Assembly: GCA_946403545.1 (NCBI GenBank)
Contig: CAMJAG010000044.1
Coordinates: 1 to 8,717 of the forward strand
Direction: 5' to 3'
DNA length: 8,717 nt
Source: an uncultured Caryophanales bacterium
GTDB lineage: Bacteria; Bacillota_I; Bacilli_A; RFN20; CAG-826
A program made the translations under genes and the position numbers. Within the stretch, counting starts at the first letter, position 1. Each line of letters opens with the position of its first letter. The notes beneath the pieces are model-generated. The model did no database searches and was not told the DNA's origin. It was given only the letters and a program-made list of their open reading frames with translations. Below, piece after piece: positions 1 through 6,150 of this stretch.

Positions 1-7
1 TAAAAAG

Positions 8-487
8 CTACTTATTTAACAATTTTACAATGTCATCTTCAAAAGATTTTGGTTTAGCAGTTGGTTCAAATCTATTAACGATATTACCTTCACGATCCAC
101 TAAAAACTTTGTGAAGTTCCACTTAATATTTTTGCCAGTTTTGACTGGACAATTATCTTTAAGATAACGATATAGTGGGTGTTCGTTTTTACCATTAACA
201 TCAATCTTTTCGAATTGAGGGAATTGAATCATGAATCTTAAAACACAAGCAGTGTGGATTTCTTCACTTGTACCTGGAGCTTGTTTAAAGAATTGATTGC
301 ATGGGAAATCCAAGATTTCAAAACCTCTATCTTTATATTTTCCATATAATTCTTCTAATTCATCGTATTGAGGAGTGAATCCACATTTAGTAGCGGTATT
401 AACAATCAACAATACTTTTCCTCTATATTCAGCGAGATTTACTTTTTCGCCTTTATAGTTCTTAACCTCATAATCATAGATAGCCAT
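8..487 (-). CDS. Glutathione peroxidase family thiol peroxidase (Cys type)
   Basis: A 159-residue protein, the usual length for small bacterial and plant-type GPX proteins, predicted cytosolic with no signal peptide. The catalytic tetrad of the family is visible: peroxidatic Cys35 in TKCGFTPQ (codon TGT, so not selenocysteine), Gln69, Trp123 and Asn124 in the WNFTKF block. The FPCNQF motif is at 61-66. Cys81 lies 46 residues after Cys35, the spacing seen for the resolving cysteine of thioredoxin-dependent GPX enzymes. It therefore probably reduces H2O2 or organic hydroperoxides with thioredoxin rather than glutathione; this is inference from family knowledge. One oddity is Phe67, where a glycine usually follows NQF. 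The start is firm: AGGAGG lies 7 bases upstream of the ATG. It is transcribed divergently from the HD-GYP gene; its own terminator would lie outside the window. Confidence 0.93.
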   Translation of the reverse strand: MAIYDYEVKNYKGEKVNLAEYRGKVLLIVNTATKCGFTPQYDELEELYGKYKDRGFEILDFPCNQFFKQAPGTSEEIHTACVLRFMIQFPQFEKIDVNGKNEHPLYRYLKDNCPVKTGKNIKWNFTKFLVDREGNIVNRFEPTAKPKSFEDDIVKLLNK

Positions 488-494
488 ATAATTT

Positions 495-500
495 CCTCCT
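495..500 (-). promoter_or_regulatory. Ribosome binding site of the peroxidase gene
   Basis: Read on the minus strand this is AGGAGG, 7 bases before the ATG at 487. It fixes the start of the peroxidase gene. Confidence 0.85.
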
Positions 501-589
501 ATCTTTCTAACTTCAATTTACAAAAGAAAAATGTAAATAACAATAGATATGCTTTGCATTCTTAGAATTTTTATCCATTAAAAAAGGGA

Positions 590-617
590 GATATAGAAAA
601 AAGCTCCTTAATATCAA
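590..617 (-). promoter_or_regulatory. Candidate promoter for the peroxidase gene
   Basis: On the minus strand TTGATA (617-612) is followed after 16 bases by TATATC (595-590), a weak sigma-A-like pair. It would give a leader of roughly 95 bases. The -10 match is only partial and the region is very AT-rich, so this is tentative. Confidence 0.3.
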
Positions 618-659
618 CAAATATTAATGAATACAAATTCTAAACTACAAAATTGTGTC

Positions 660-687
660 TTAACACATTTTGAAATCATACTATAAT
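660..687 (+). promoter_or_regulatory. Sigma-A-type promoter for the HD-GYP gene
   Basis: TTAACA (660-665), 16 bases, then a perfect TATAAT (682-687). Transcription would begin near 694, leaving a leader of about 66 bases. An imperfect inverted repeat at 649-671 covers the -35 hexamer and could be an operator. Confidence 0.6.
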
Positions 688-759
688 TTAGTTGTAAAAA
701 GATTTTATTAAAACGAATTGATGCTGTTTTTATCATCTTTTCTAAATTAGTTTTTTGAT

Positions 760-2106
760 ATGAATAACGCTGATAGTGCAATTGAATATTCAAAAAGAGC
801 AGAGGCTTTAGTGAACAAATTTAACGTTTTTGTTCTATCTGGTATTTTTGTTTTTGCTATTATAGCGGAATGTTTGAATGCATTCGGATTCTTTAAAATT
901 GAACAAATACACATGCTAACTGCATTATTAATATCTGCTTTCTTTATTTGGGTACCTATTATGATGTTCGTTTGGCATGATGGAATTAAAAAGAATAAAA
1001 ATAAACCAACATCTATTCTTTATAAGAGTTGGTATAAATGGATTATTATTACAGCTGTTTTTATCAGCATCGGTTCATTAACAGTGAGTTTGACTCACCA
1101 TGCATTAATTTTGATTGTTTTGCCTCCATTATTAACCGCTCAATATAAGGCAGATTTAAAACTTATTTTAACAGTCTTTATCGCATCTGTACTTTTAGTA
1201 CCAATCGGTGTTTATGGAGGATTCTTCTTTGGTTGTTTAGATAAAAACTTAGTAAAAGGTATTGCTCCTGAAGTCACTAATCCTACTTTAGCGGAACGTT
1301 GGGAACTTGCAAAAGATGGAAGAATGATGACTTTATTCACTCATTACGTGATTCCTAGATCTATTTGTGTTTTTGTTATTGATGCAGTTATCTTTGGTAT
1401 TTCCGCTAGATTCGTTAATCTAAACAAGGAAACAATGGAATTACAAGCAAGAGTTAATGAAGAAATGACAAAGACAAATAAGATTCAAACAACAATCATC
1501 GATTCTTTAGCGGCTCTTATTGAAAATAGAGACTCTTCAACAGGTGAGCATGTCTTTAGAACGAAGAAATATGTTGAACTTATTTGTGAGGAATTAATTA
1601 ATAACCCTGTTTATAATAGGGATTTAACTGAAGAGAAGGCAACCTACTTTATTAAAGGTGCTCCTTTACATGATGTTGGAAAGATTATGATTAGCGATAT
1701 TGTTCTTCTTAAACCTGCAAAATTAAATGCAGAAGAATTCGCTAAAATGAAGACTCATTCTGAAGAGGGTAGAACAATTATTAAAAACATTCTTCATAAT
1801 ATTGAAAATGATGAATTCGTTGAAATTGCATCAAATATTGCTGCTTATCACCATGAAAGATGGGATGGAACAGGCTATCCAGAAGGATTAAGAGGAAGAC
1901 GCATTCCTTTAGAAGCTAGAATCATGGCGGTAGCGGATGTTTTTGACGCTTTAGTTAGTAAAAGAGTTTATAAGGATGCATTTTCTATAGATGAGTCGTT
2001 TAAGATTATTGAAGAGGGCAGTGGAACTCATTTTGATCCAGAAATAGTAAGGGTGTTTCTTGCTATTAGGCCAAAAATAGAAGAATACTTAAAACAAAAT
2101 CAATAG
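760..2106 (+). CDS. Membrane HD-GYP domain protein, probable cyclic-di-GMP phosphodiesterase
   Basis: The 448-residue protein has two parts. Residues about 21-218 contain roughly six hydrophobic segments (about 22-44, 53-73, 94-111, 113-128, 134-158, 196-218) forming a membrane sensor I do not recognise. A short polar, probably coiled segment (219-245) links to an HD-GYP domain (about 246-440). Metal and signature residues are present: Glu263-His264, His304-Asp305 in LHDVGK, His333, His364-His365, GTGYP at 370-374 and Asp393. By family knowledge, HD-GYP domains with intact motifs hydrolyse c-di-GMP or related dinucleotides; no GGDEF domain is attached. An in-frame TAG at 748-750 and no alternative start codon make ATG 760 the only reasonable start, although no Shine-Dalgarno sequence is visible. 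The gene is monocistronic: promoter at 660-687, terminator at 2107-2138. Confidence 0.9.
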   Translation: MNNADSAIEYSKRAEALVNKFNVFVLSGIFVFAIIAECLNAFGFFKIEQIHMLTALLISAFFIWVPIMMFVWHDGIKKNKNKPTSILYKSWYKWIIITAVFISIGSLTVSLTHHALILIVLPPLLTAQYKADLKLILTVFIASVLLVPIGVYGGFFFGCLDKNLVKGIAPEVTNPTLAERWELAKDGRMMTLFTHYVIPRSICVFVIDAVIFGISARFVNLNKETMELQARVNEEMTKTNKIQTTIIDSLAALIENRDSSTGEHVFRTKKYVELICEELINNPVYNRDLTEEKATYFIKGAPLHDVGKIMISDIVLLKPAKLNAEEFAKMKTHSEEGRTIIKNILHNIENDEFVEIASNIAAYHHERWDGTGYPEGLRGRRIPLEARIMAVADVFDALVSKRVYKDAFSIDESFKIIEEGSGTHFDPEIVRVFLAIRPKIEEYLKQNQ

Positions 2107-2138
2107 AAAAGGTTTGTTAATGAACCTTTTTCTTTTTA
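2107..2138 (+). terminator. Rho-independent terminator after the HD-GYP gene
   Basis: AAAAGGTT (2107-2114) pairs perfectly with AACCTTTT (2123-2130) around an 8-base loop and runs into a T-rich tract interrupted by one C. The stem begins directly after the stop codon. Confidence 0.8.
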
Positions 2139-2170
2139 TCTTAATTATGCATTCCTCTTTTATATAGTTA

Positions 2171-2187
2171 AATTATTTGCAATAATT
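2171..2187 (+). promoter_or_regulatory. Possible extended -10 promoter with a dyad, flavodoxin operon
   Basis: AATTATT (2171-2177) and AATAATT (2181-2187) form a perfect 7-base inverted repeat around TGC. The right arm contains AATAAT preceded by TG one base away, an extended -10 arrangement; no convincing -35 is seen. It lies about 30 bases before the flavodoxin start. It may be the operon promoter, an operator, or both. It does not match the PerR, Rex or FNR consensus as I know them. Confidence 0.35.
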
Positions 2188-2216
2188 AAAGTGTAACAAG
2201 AAAGGACATAGTGTAT

Positions 2217-2723
2217 ATGAAACAATTAATTGTTTATTTTTCTCGTATTGGAGAAAACTCTGTTGATGGAAAAATAGAGATGATCAAGAAAGGTTTTACT
2301 GAAGTTTTAGCAGAGAAAATCCACGCTATTACAGGTGCTCCTATGTTTAAAATTGAGCCAGTAGATCCATATCCAAATGATTATCAAGAATGTGTTAAAC
2401 GTTCTAGAAAAGAAGACGAATCTGGTGAAAAAGTGCCATATTTGCATCCTTTTGATAACTTAGATGAATATGATGTTATCTATTTGGGATTCCCTTGTTG
2501 GTGGAGAACTTATCCTCGAGTAGTGGCATCCTTTATTAGAGATTATAAATTCATTGGAAAGACAATATATCCTTTCTGCACAAATGAAGAAGGTCAATTA
2601 GGTTTAGCGGAAAACGAACTTAGAAGCGACGCTAGAGGTGCATTAATTAAACCTGGTTTTGCTTGTAAGGGTATTGAAGTTGATAAGGTAGACGATCGCC
2701 TTAAAGCTTGGTTAGAAAAATAG
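2217..2723 (+). CDS. Flavodoxin-like protein
   Basis: A 168-residue single-domain, cytosolic flavodoxin fold protein, probably binding FMN. The N-terminal strand and loop LIVYFSRIGEN replace the classical T/S-x-T-G-x-T phosphate loop, as in the flavodoxin subfamily common in anaerobic Firmicutes, with a conserved GFTEVLAEKI segment (26-35; GNTE is more usual). The block GFPCWWRTYP (91-100) is the second FMN-binding loop with its aromatic residues. It likely carries electrons for the flavodiiron protein encoded 9 bases downstream; this is inferred from the operon. ATG 2217 is chosen because AAAGGA lies about 10 bases upstream and related proteins start M-K-x-hydrophobic. An in-frame GTG at 2211 would add two residues but sits only 4 bases from that site. 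Confidence 0.88.
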   Translation: MKQLIVYFSRIGENSVDGKIEMIKKGFTEVLAEKIHAITGAPMFKIEPVDPYPNDYQECVKRSRKEDESGEKVPYLHPFDNLDEYDVIYLGFPCWWRTYPRVVASFIRDYKFIGKTIYPFCTNEEGQLGLAENELRSDARGALIKPGFACKGIEVDKVDDRLKAWLEK

Positions 2724-2732
2724 GTAATTAAT

Positions 2733-4529
2733 ATGAAAAAGAGTGTAACAAAAGATATTTTCTATATTGGTGTTAACGACCATAAAATCGACCTATTCGA
2801 AGGTCAATATATTGTTCCAAATGGAATGGCATATAACTCATATCTCATCAAAGATGAGTTAATCGCAATTATGGATACTGTTGACCAAAATTTCACTAAA
2901 GAATGGTTAAACAATATTCAAGATGTTTTAGGAGATGAAAAGCCAACATATTTAGTTGTCCAACATATGGAACCAGACCATTCCGCAAACATCATGAATT
3001 TCTTAAAAGTTTATCCTGATGTTTTTGTAGTTGGTAACGCTAAAACATTTAAGATGATGGAACAATTTTTCCATCAAGAAATACCTCATAAATTAGTTGT
3101 GAACGATGGAGATACATTAAATTTAGGTAGTCATACTTTAACATTTGTCTTTGCACCAATGGTGCATTGGCCAGAAGTTATGGTTACTTATGATAACTTA
3201 GACAAAGTCTTATTCTCCGCTGATGGATTTGGTAAATTCGGTGCATTAGATGTTGAAGAAGAATGGGATTGTGAAGCTCGTAGATATTACTTTGGAATCG
3301 TTGGTAAATATGGTGCTCAAGTCCAAGCTCTTCTTAAGAAAGCTGCAACTTTAGATATCCAAACTATTTGTCCACTCCATGGTCCAGTTTTAAAAGAAAA
3401 TTTAGGTCATTATCTAAAACAATATGATATTTGGTCAAGCTATCAATCTGAAGTTGATGGCGTTGCTATCTTTTATACATCCGTTTATGGACACACAAAA
3501 GAAGCAGTGGAACTTCTCAAAGAGAAGCTAGAAGCAAACGGTACACCAAAGATTGCTGTTGCAGACCTAGCTCGTGAAGATATGGCGGAATGCGTTGAAG
3601 ATGCATTTAAATATTCCAAAATCGTTCTTGCTACAACAACATATAACGCAGGTATTTTCCCATTTATGGATGAATTTATTGCTCATTTAGTGGAACGTAA
3701 CTGGCAAAATAAGAAAGTTGCTATTATTGAAAATGGTACTTGGGCTCCAATGGCAGCTAAAGTTATCAAAGATAAATTAGCAAATTCTAAAAACTTACAA
3801 TTCATTGAACCAAATGTCAGAATTCTTTCTAGTTTAGATGATGCAAGTAGGGCACAAATTGAACAACTTGCCTTAGCGATTTCTGAAGATTACAAAGCTC
3901 TTAAAGACATCAAAGAAAATAACTCTGAAGTAGATCCAAAAGCGTTATTCAAGATTGGATATGGTTTATATGTTGTTACATCTAACGATGGCAAAAAAGA
4001 TAACGCTTTAATTGTTAATACTGTTACCCAACTAACTGATAAACCATTAAGAGTCGCTGTCAATATTAACAAATTAAATTATTCTCATGACATCATTAAA
4101 AAGTCAGGGATTTTAAATGTTAATTGTCTTAATATTGACGCTCCATTCTCTTTATTTAAAGAGTATGGATTTGTTTCAGGTAAAGAAGTTGATAAGTTTA
4201 AAGATAAAGAAGTTACTAGAAGTGAAAATGGTCTAGTAGTGCTTCCAAATTATGTGAATGCTTTGATCTCATTAAAAGTGGATTCTTATGTAGATTTAGG
4301 CACTCATGGAATGTTTGTATGTTCTGTTACTGAAAGTAAAGTAATTAATAATGTAGAAACAATGACTTACAACTATTACCAAGCAAACGTAAAACCTAAA
4401 CCAGATACTGAAAAGAAGAAGGGTTGGGTTTGTAAGATATGTGGCTATGTCCATGAAGGAGATCTTCCAGAAGACTTTATCTGTCCTTTATGTAAACATG
4501 GCGCTAGTGATTTCGAAGAAATTAAATAG
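2733..4529 (+). CDS. Four-domain flavodiiron protein with flavin reductase and rubredoxin domains (O2/NO reductase)
   Basis: This 598-residue protein has four modules. Residues 1-240 are a metallo-beta-lactamase fold with the diiron ligands of the FprA/ROO family: His78, Glu80, Asp82, His145, Asp164 and His216. Residues 243-390 are a flavodoxin domain with phosphate loop TSVYGHT (249-255). Residues about 400-555 resemble a flavin reductase. Residues 564-598 are a rubredoxin with Cys567, Cys570, Cys584 and Cys587, of the short type with only 13 residues between Cys pairs. By family knowledge the core reduces O2 to water and/or NO to N2O. The last two modules correspond to the separate protein Hrb, partner of FprA in Moorella, so here donor and terminal reductase are fused. 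Whether O2 or NO is preferred cannot be read from sequence. The start follows the flavodoxin stop by 9 bases with only a weak AGG motif, suggesting translational coupling. Confidence 0.94.
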   Translation: MKKSVTKDIFYIGVNDHKIDLFEGQYIVPNGMAYNSYLIKDELIAIMDTVDQNFTKEWLNNIQDVLGDEKPTYLVVQHMEPDHSANIMNFLKVYPDVFVVGNAKTFKMMEQFFHQEIPHKLVVNDGDTLNLGSHTLTFVFAPMVHWPEVMVTYDNLDKVLFSADGFGKFGALDVEEEWDCEARRYYFGIVGKYGAQVQALLKKAATLDIQTICPLHGPVLKENLGHYLKQYDIWSSYQSEVDGVAIFYTSVYGHTKEAVELLKEKLEANGTPKIAVADLAREDMAECVEDAFKYSKIVLATTTYNAGIFPFMDEFIAHLVERNWQNKKVAIIENGTWAPMAAKVIKDKLANSKNLQFIEPNVRILSSLDDASRAQIEQLALAISEDYKALKDIKENNSEVDPKALFKIGYGLYVVTSNDGKKDNALIVNTVTQLTDKPLRVAVNINKLNYSHDIIKKSGILNVNCLNIDAPFSLFKEYGFVSGKEVDKFKDKEVTRSENGLVVLPNYVNALISLKVDSYVDLGTHGMFVCSVTESKVINNVETMTYNYYQANVKPKPDTEKKKGWVCKICGYVHEGDLPEDFICPLCKHGASDFEEIK

Positions 4530-4533
4530 GAGG
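4528..4533 (+). promoter_or_regulatory. Ribosome binding site of rubredoxin, overlapping the upstream stop codon
   Basis: AGGAGG starts inside the TAG stop of the flavodiiron gene and lies 7 bases before ATG 4541. This supports translation of the small gene and tight coupling of the two. Confidence 0.85.
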
Positions 4534-4540
4534 CCAAATT

Positions 4541-4696
4541 ATGAAATACGTATGTCAAGCTTGCGGATATGTCTATGATGAAGAATTAGGCGATCCAGAA
4601 AGAGGCATTGCTCCAGGCACAAAATTTGAAGATCTTCCAGAAGATTTTGCTTGTCCTTGGTGTGGTGTTGGCAAAGACATGTTCGCCGCTGAATAA
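4541..4696 (+). CDS. Rubredoxin
   Basis: A 51-residue protein of normal rubredoxin size (about 52-54 residues). The four iron ligands are Cys5 and Cys8 in CQACGY and Cys38 and Cys41 in CPWCG, with the usual 29 residues between the pairs. The conserved aromatic and glycine/proline positions are present (Tyr10, Tyr12, DPE at 18-20, GIAPGT at 22-27, LPEDF at 32-36). It is a small cytosolic one-electron carrier with an Fe(Cys)4 centre. As third gene of the operon, 11 bases after the flavodiiron gene and with a strong ribosome binding site, it probably feeds electrons to that protein or links it to other donors. It differs from the fused rubredoxin module upstream, which lacks about 16 residues between the cysteine pairs. 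Confidence 0.96.
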   Translation: MKYVCQACGYVYDEELGDPERGIAPGTKFEDLPEDFACPWCGVGKDMFAAE

Positions 4697-4699
4697 TAC

Positions 4700-4730
4700 A
4701 AAAGACTGCACAAAATAGTGCAGTTTTTTA
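4700..4730 (+). terminator. Rho-independent terminator of the redox operon
   Basis: ACTGCAC (4705-4711) pairs perfectly with GTGCAGT (4718-4724) around AAAATA; one G-T and several A-T pairs extend the stem outward into six Ts. It follows the rubredoxin stop directly and closes the three-gene operon. Confidence 0.88.
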
Positions 4731-4758
4731 TTACTTTTAGTAGTAAAAAGAGTTTAAT
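4730..4758 (+). promoter_or_regulatory. Candidate promoter of the lipoprotein gene
   Basis: ATTACT (4730-4735), 17 bases, TTTAAT (4753-4758), with AGTAGTA in the spacer (4739-4745). The -35 is poor, but the same arrangement (TTACT, AGTAGTA, a -10-like hexamer 25-30 bases before the ATG) recurs before the genes at 7705 and 8063, which raises its credibility. Confidence 0.4.
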
Positions 4759-4769
4759 GGTATTACCAT
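4757..4769. repeat. 13-base perfect palindrome in the lipoprotein leader
   Basis: ATGGTA-T-TACCAT, six-base arms around one base, located at or just after the predicted transcription start of the lipoprotein gene and 19 bases before its ATG. The position suits a repressor operator; no protein is assigned. Confidence 0.4.
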
Positions 4770-4788
4770 AGATAACGAGGTTAATTTT

Positions 4789-5946
4789 ATGAAAAAGAAA
4801 TTAAACAAGCTTTTGATATTATCCAGCGTTATCTTTTCTTTATCAGCGTGTGAGTTATTTTCTCTTCCTAAAGACGAGAATTTAACACAAGTTGATGAAG
4901 TTGAACTTGCCAAGTGGCAAGATGCTGGAGAAGGAACATACTATAAGTCCGATTTATATGAAATGCACAGCACAATTGCGGGATATTTCAAATATGGACG
5001 TCCTTTCACTATTGAAAATGATAATCAAAACCTTCACATTTATAACAACTTATATCTTTATGAAGGTGATGAAATCTTTATTGCTAAAAACAAAGCAAGA
5101 AGTAAAGGCAGCTTCTTACCAGACTTTGATTATTGCTTTGAATTAAAAGAAAAAGCAGATGAAGAATATGTAAGAATTGATTCTCCTGAAGAAGATCCAA
5201 CTTGTGGTTCTTTATTCATTAAAGAAGGCAAAGATGGTATCTACAAAGTGACATTTGATGTTGAAACTAAAAAGATTGATTTAGAGTACTTGAGCGAGAT
5301 AGAAACTCCTAAGTATGACCCAATTGATCACGTTGATATTCAAAACCTTCATGATGGTAGTAATAAGAAAACTACTGTAATGAGACCTAGTGAACAAAAT
5401 CCTGATGAACTCTGTGTTTTAAATTACTATATTCCAATGTATGCATCTATTATTTTTCCAAATGCCTTAGGATGTTACACAAGAGTGTGGTTACCAGATT
5501 CTTACATTAATGCTTGTAGAACATTCACTAAAAGAGAACTTATCCGTTTCCATAGAGGTGGTAATTACAATGTCTATTTAAATAGACTGACTAGAGATGT
5601 GAGATTAGAACTCATTGATCCAGAAACTGCAACATATTGCTGTTACGTTATCTTTAACGGAAATGGCTATGATGGCACTCCAGTAGCGATGACTGCAGAC
5701 TCCACTCATCCATATATTTTCCATCTAGATAACTTCTCTAATGACTTGGGAGATCGTTGGGCAATGAATATCCGTTTTGCAGAAGTCGAACCTGGTGAAC
5801 CTGGAAAATATAAATATGATTTAACTCCATTAGATGACAACTTAAGAAAGAATGGCAATGATGGTCTTGTCTTCACTAGTGGAGGTACATTTAACATCAC
5901 AATTAATTTATTAGAAGGCACAATTGCCGCTGATAAATTAGCATAA
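4789..5946 (+). CDS. Lipoprotein of unknown function with a recurring 108-residue unit
   Basis: A 385-residue protein with a lipoprotein signal peptide: Lys-rich start, hydrophobic stretch 7-18 and lipobox LSAC with the lipidated cysteine at Cys21. It should be anchored to the outer face of the membrane. The mature part is rich in beta-strand-like and acidic/aromatic sequence, with no enzyme motif I recognise. A G-x-[YF]-x-[VI] strand pair motif ending each unit occurs at Gly150, Gly258 and Gly366 (GIYKV, GNYNV, GTFNI), spaced exactly 108 residues apart, suggesting three diverged beta-sandwich modules. Such folds are common in surface carbohydrate-binding proteins, but that is only a guess here. 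GAGG 8 bases before the ATG is the ribosome binding site. The gene stands alone between two terminators. Confidence 0.85.
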   Translation: MKKKLNKLLILSSVIFSLSACELFSLPKDENLTQVDEVELAKWQDAGEGTYYKSDLYEMHSTIAGYFKYGRPFTIENDNQNLHIYNNLYLYEGDEIFIAKNKARSKGSFLPDFDYCFELKEKADEEYVRIDSPEEDPTCGSLFIKEGKDGIYKVTFDVETKKIDLEYLSEIETPKYDPIDHVDIQNLHDGSNKKTTVMRPSEQNPDELCVLNYYIPMYASIIFPNALGCYTRVWLPDSYINACRTFTKRELIRFHRGGNYNVYLNRLTRDVRLELIDPETATYCCYVIFNGNGYDGTPVAMTADSTHPYIFHLDNFSNDLGDRWAMNIRFAEVEPGEPGKYKYDLTPLDDNLRKNGNDGLVFTSGGTFNITINLLEGTIAADKLA

Positions 5947-5972
5947 CTATTTCTATAAGAAATACTTTCAAT

Positions 5973-6000
5973 AAAAGTGTTGTATATTCAACACTTTTTT
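5973..6000 (+). terminator. Rho-independent terminator after the lipoprotein gene
   Basis: AAAAGTGTTG (5973-5982) pairs perfectly over ten bases with CAACACTTTT (5989-5998) around TATATT, and ends in a run of Ts. It begins 26 bases after the stop codon. Confidence 0.9.
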
Positions 6001-6064
6001 ACTATAATATCTATACCAAATATCTTAAAAATAGTATTTGCTATTAAAAAATATATTTTTTATA

Positions 6065-6094
6065 TTTACAACTCATAAGTATTTGTTTTATTAT
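6065..6094 (+). promoter_or_regulatory. Candidate sigma-A promoter of the MATE gene
   Basis: TTTACA (6065-6070), 18 bases, TATTAT (6089-6094); each hexamer differs from consensus at one position. Transcription would start near 6101, giving a leader of about 50 bases that begins with the hairpin arm CCTCGC. Confidence 0.5.
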
Positions 6095-6099
6095 ATATT

Positions 6100-6130
6100 C
6101 CTCGCTCATAAAGAGTTTAATGTCGTGAGG
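6100..6130 (+). promoter_or_regulatory. Possible hairpin in the MATE leader
   Basis: CCTCGC (6100-6105) can pair with GTGAGG (6125-6130), six pairs including one G-T, just before the AGGAGG ribosome binding site at 6137-6142. The 19-base loop contains CTC...GAG, which can pair internally. It does not match a riboswitch class I know, and there is no T-tract, so it is not a terminator. Confidence 0.3.
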
Positions 6131-6150
6131 AAGGAAAGGAGGCTTTTTTA

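Noticed and set aside
383..385. Selenocysteine at the peroxidase active site
   Set aside because: The codon read on the minus strand is TGT, so the peroxidatic residue is ordinary cysteine.
368..565. Open frame of 65 codons on the plus strand opposite the start of the peroxidase gene
   Set aside because: It overlaps the well-supported peroxidase gene antisense, has no ribosome binding site and a composition typical of a shadow frame.
558..568. Palindrome ATTCT-T-AGAAT followed by Ts, as a terminator
   Set aside because: Five A/T-rich pairs around a single base cannot form a stable hairpin, and no gene ends there on the plus strand.
608..627. TTAATAT...ATATTAA inverted repeat as a regulatory hairpin
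   Set aside because: All pairs are A-T in very AT-rich sequence, so chance is the simplest explanation.
670..687. TTGAAA at 670-675 as the -35 of the HD-GYP promoter
   Set aside because: Only 6 bases separate it from TATAAT; TTAACA at 660-665 has the correct 16-base spacing.
2211..2216. GTG at 2211 as the flavodoxin start
   Set aside because: It lies only 4 bases from the purine-rich site, and ATG 2217 gives the usual M-K-hydrophobic flavodoxin N-terminus. The difference is two residues.
3890..4072. Open frame of 60 codons on the minus strand inside the flavodiiron gene
   Set aside because: It is antisense to a conserved domain and has no recognisable start signals or protein features.
4892..5146. 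Open frame of 84 codons in another frame of the lipoprotein gene
   Set aside because: The main frame has a signal peptide, ribosome binding site and terminator; this frame lies wholly inside it without its own start signals.
5706..5921. Minus-strand open frame of 71 codons inside the lipoprotein gene
   Set aside because: Antisense shadow without a ribosome binding site.
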